Positions 6,764-7,338 of a DNA stretch of 7,338 nucleotides are shown here, one piece after another. The notes below the pieces were generated by a model that was given only the letters and a program-made list of their open reading frames with translations, ran no database searches and was not told the origin of the DNA. The translations under genes were made by a program, and so were the position numbers. Origin of the DNA: Geobacter sp. UBA1603. GTDB taxonomy: Bacteria > Desulfobacterota > Desulfuromonadia > Geobacterales > Pseudopelobacteraceae. Location: assembly GCA_002322035.1 (NCBI GenBank), contig DCNF01000073.1:784-8121 (forward strand), read 5' to 3'. The stretch's first letter is position 1; each line of letters starts with the position of its first letter.

Positions 6764-6792
6764 AAAATAGCCCCAAACACAGGCAGTGTCAA
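6764..6792 (-). promoter_or_regulatory. Predicted sigma70-type promoter for pgpH and downstream genes
   Basis: On the minus strand a perfect -35 box TTGACA (6792-6787) is followed by a 17-base spacer and TATTTT (6769-6764, 4 of 6 matches to TATAAT). Transcription would begin near 6757, leaving a leader of about 50 bases before ATG 6708. The site lies in the only appreciable intergenic gap, in locally AT-rich DNA, just after the DUF503 gene. This suggests that pgpH-ybeY-DGK/PAP2-corC-lnt-prfB can be transcribed independently of asnS-DUF503. Confidence 0.7.
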
Positions 6793-6807
6793 TATAATGT
6801 GTGGGTG

Positions 6808-6838
6808 GGCCGGTTACAGCTCGGTAATGTCGCCGGCC
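6808..6838. repeat. Imperfect inverted repeat at the 3' end of the DUF503 gene
   Basis: Outer arms GGCCGG (6808-6813) and CCGGCC (6833-6838) are perfect 6-base complements. Inside them TTAC (6814-6817) pairs with GTAA (6824-6827) around a 6-base loop, with a 5-base bulge on one side. The repeat spans the DUF503 stop codon. No T-run follows in the direction of transcription, so it is not a standard intrinsic terminator. It may be a weak terminator, an RNA 3'-end-protecting hairpin or chance in GC-rich DNA. Confidence 0.4.
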
Positions 6839-7095
6839 ATGATCTCCACATCGCACCAGGTTTCGTAGACCCACTCCTCAATCTGTTCCAGCACTCTCCG
6901 GGCAATGGTCCGGTCCGGGCCGACCGTGACGAAGCCGAGCACCGCAACGGCCGGGTTATCCTGCCGGTCGACCTCTGCGCAGGCGCAGTTGAAACGGTTA
7001 CGGACCCTCCCGAGGATGCTTTTGACAATACCGCGCTTCTCCTTGAGGGAACGGGAGGGGAGGGAAAGGTGCAGTTCGAGGCAGAAGACGAACAT
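6814..7095 (-). CDS. DUF503 (YlxP-like) family protein
   Basis: A small soluble protein of 93 residues, the normal length for this family, with no signal peptide or membrane segment. The family-typical pattern is present: a hydrophobic first strand (VFCLELHLSL), then SLKEKRGIVKSILGRVRNRF (about 16-35) and an acidic/hydrophobic second half ending EIMAGDITEL. The biochemical function is unknown. In many bacteria the gene sits in the nusA-infB-rbfA region, suggesting a link to translation or ribosome biogenesis, and here it follows a tRNA synthetase. ATG 7095-7093 is 3 bases after the asnS UGA and has no clear ribosome binding site, so it is probably translated by coupling to asnS. Confidence 0.88.
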   Translation of the reverse strand: MFVFCLELHLSLPSRSLKEKRGIVKSILGRVRNRFNCACAEVDRQDNPAVAVLGFVTVGPDRTIARRVLEQIEEWVYETWCDVEIMAGDITEL

Positions 7096-7098
7096 GGT

Positions 7099-7338
7099 TC
7101 AGAAATCGCAGTTCCGCGGTGTGCGGGGAAAGGGAATCACATCGCGGATATTGTCCATGCCGGAGAGATACATGATCAGCCGCTCGAAGCCGAGGCCGAA
7201 GCCGGCATGGGGGCAGCTCCCCCAACGGCGGCTGTCCAGGTACCACCAGAGCGGTTCCTTGGCGATGCCCATCTCTTCCATGCGCTGCTCCAGCAGGTCA
7301 AGCCGTTCTTCGCGCTGGCTGCCGCCGATGATCTCGCC
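7099..7338 (-). CDS. asnS: Asparaginyl-tRNA synthetase, C-terminal end (partial)
   Basis: The last 79 codons and the stop of a class II aminoacyl-tRNA synthetase that charges tRNA-Asn with asparagine. The window begins in the segment [20 protein letters not shown], which in AsnRS lies in the catalytic core, and continues with [13 protein letters not shown] and the class II motif 3 [12 protein letters not shown]. It ends in [14 protein letters not shown]. The ending and the GGSQREER segment match E. coli AsnRS closely and separate it from AspRS and LysRS. The remainder of the gene lies beyond the window. It ends in UGA, 3 bases before the DUF503 start. Confidence 0.96.
   Translation of the reverse strand, partial: GEIIGGSQREERLDLLEQRMEEMGIAKEPLWWYLDSRRWGSCPHAGFGLGFERLIMYLSGMDNIRDVIPFPRTPRNCDF

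Noticed and set aside
6709..6792. N-terminal extension of pgpH from TTG 6792
   Set aside because: The TTG belongs to a -35 box of a good promoter, has no ribosome binding site, and the extra residues match no expected part of the family.
1..7338. A hidden novel defence, mobile or repeat-based system
   Set aside because: Every stretch is accounted for by conserved housekeeping genes on one strand; I saw no direct repeats, arrays, transposase remnants, toxin-antitoxin pairs or tRNA-associated insertion signs.

Overview
All genes in this window lie on the minus strand, so the order of transcription runs from high to low coordinates: asnS (3' end only), a DUF503/YlxP-like gene, a PgpH-type 7TM-HD phosphohydrolase, ybeY, a diacylglycerol-kinase/PAP2 fusion, corC (ybeX), lnt, and prfB (5' part only, cut within its GGQ motif). 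Coding density is very high. The only gap of any size is about 105 bases between the DUF503 gene and pgpH. No stretch over 300 bases lacks a gene. I see no tRNA, rRNA, mobile element or CRISPR array.

The DNA is GC-rich. The gene content fits a Gram-negative bacterium: Lnt implies triacylated lipoproteins and an outer membrane. The combination of a PgpH-type HD protein, a DGK-PAP2 fusion and the ybeY-corC-lnt core most resembles Geobacter/Desulfuromonadia-like bacteria. That assignment is inferred from family resemblance and not from a database search.

Region by region: (1) 7338-6814 holds the end of asparaginyl-tRNA synthetase and, 3 bases further on, the DUF503 gene. (2) 6813-6709 is a short intergenic region with an imperfect inverted repeat at its upstream edge and a strong sigma70-type promoter (TTGACA, 17 bases, TATTTT). 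This suggests that everything downstream, pgpH to prfB, can be transcribed as its own unit. (3) 6708-3193 holds pgpH, ybeY and the DGK-PAP2 fusion. pgpH overlaps ybeY by more than 100 bases, and the fusion gene has no normal start codon where homology places its N-terminus. (4) 3183-1 holds corC, lnt and prfB, joined by a 4-base overlap (corC/lnt) and an 11-base overlap (lnt/prfB). prfB carries the classical autoregulatory +1 frameshift site.

Functionally the cluster mixes RNA and translation factors (AsnRS, YbeY, RF2) with envelope functions (undecaprenol or lipid phosphorylation and dephosphorylation, lipoprotein N-acylation, CorC) and probable cyclic-dinucleotide turnover (PgpH-like). This is mainly a conserved housekeeping neighbourhood. 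I found no support for a novel defence or mobile system. The points most worth a second look are the missing start codon of the DGK-PAP2 gene, the long pgpH/ybeY overlap, the promoter lying inside the longest possible pgpH reading frame, and the RF2 frameshift site together with a UGA-terminated lnt that overlaps the prfB start.
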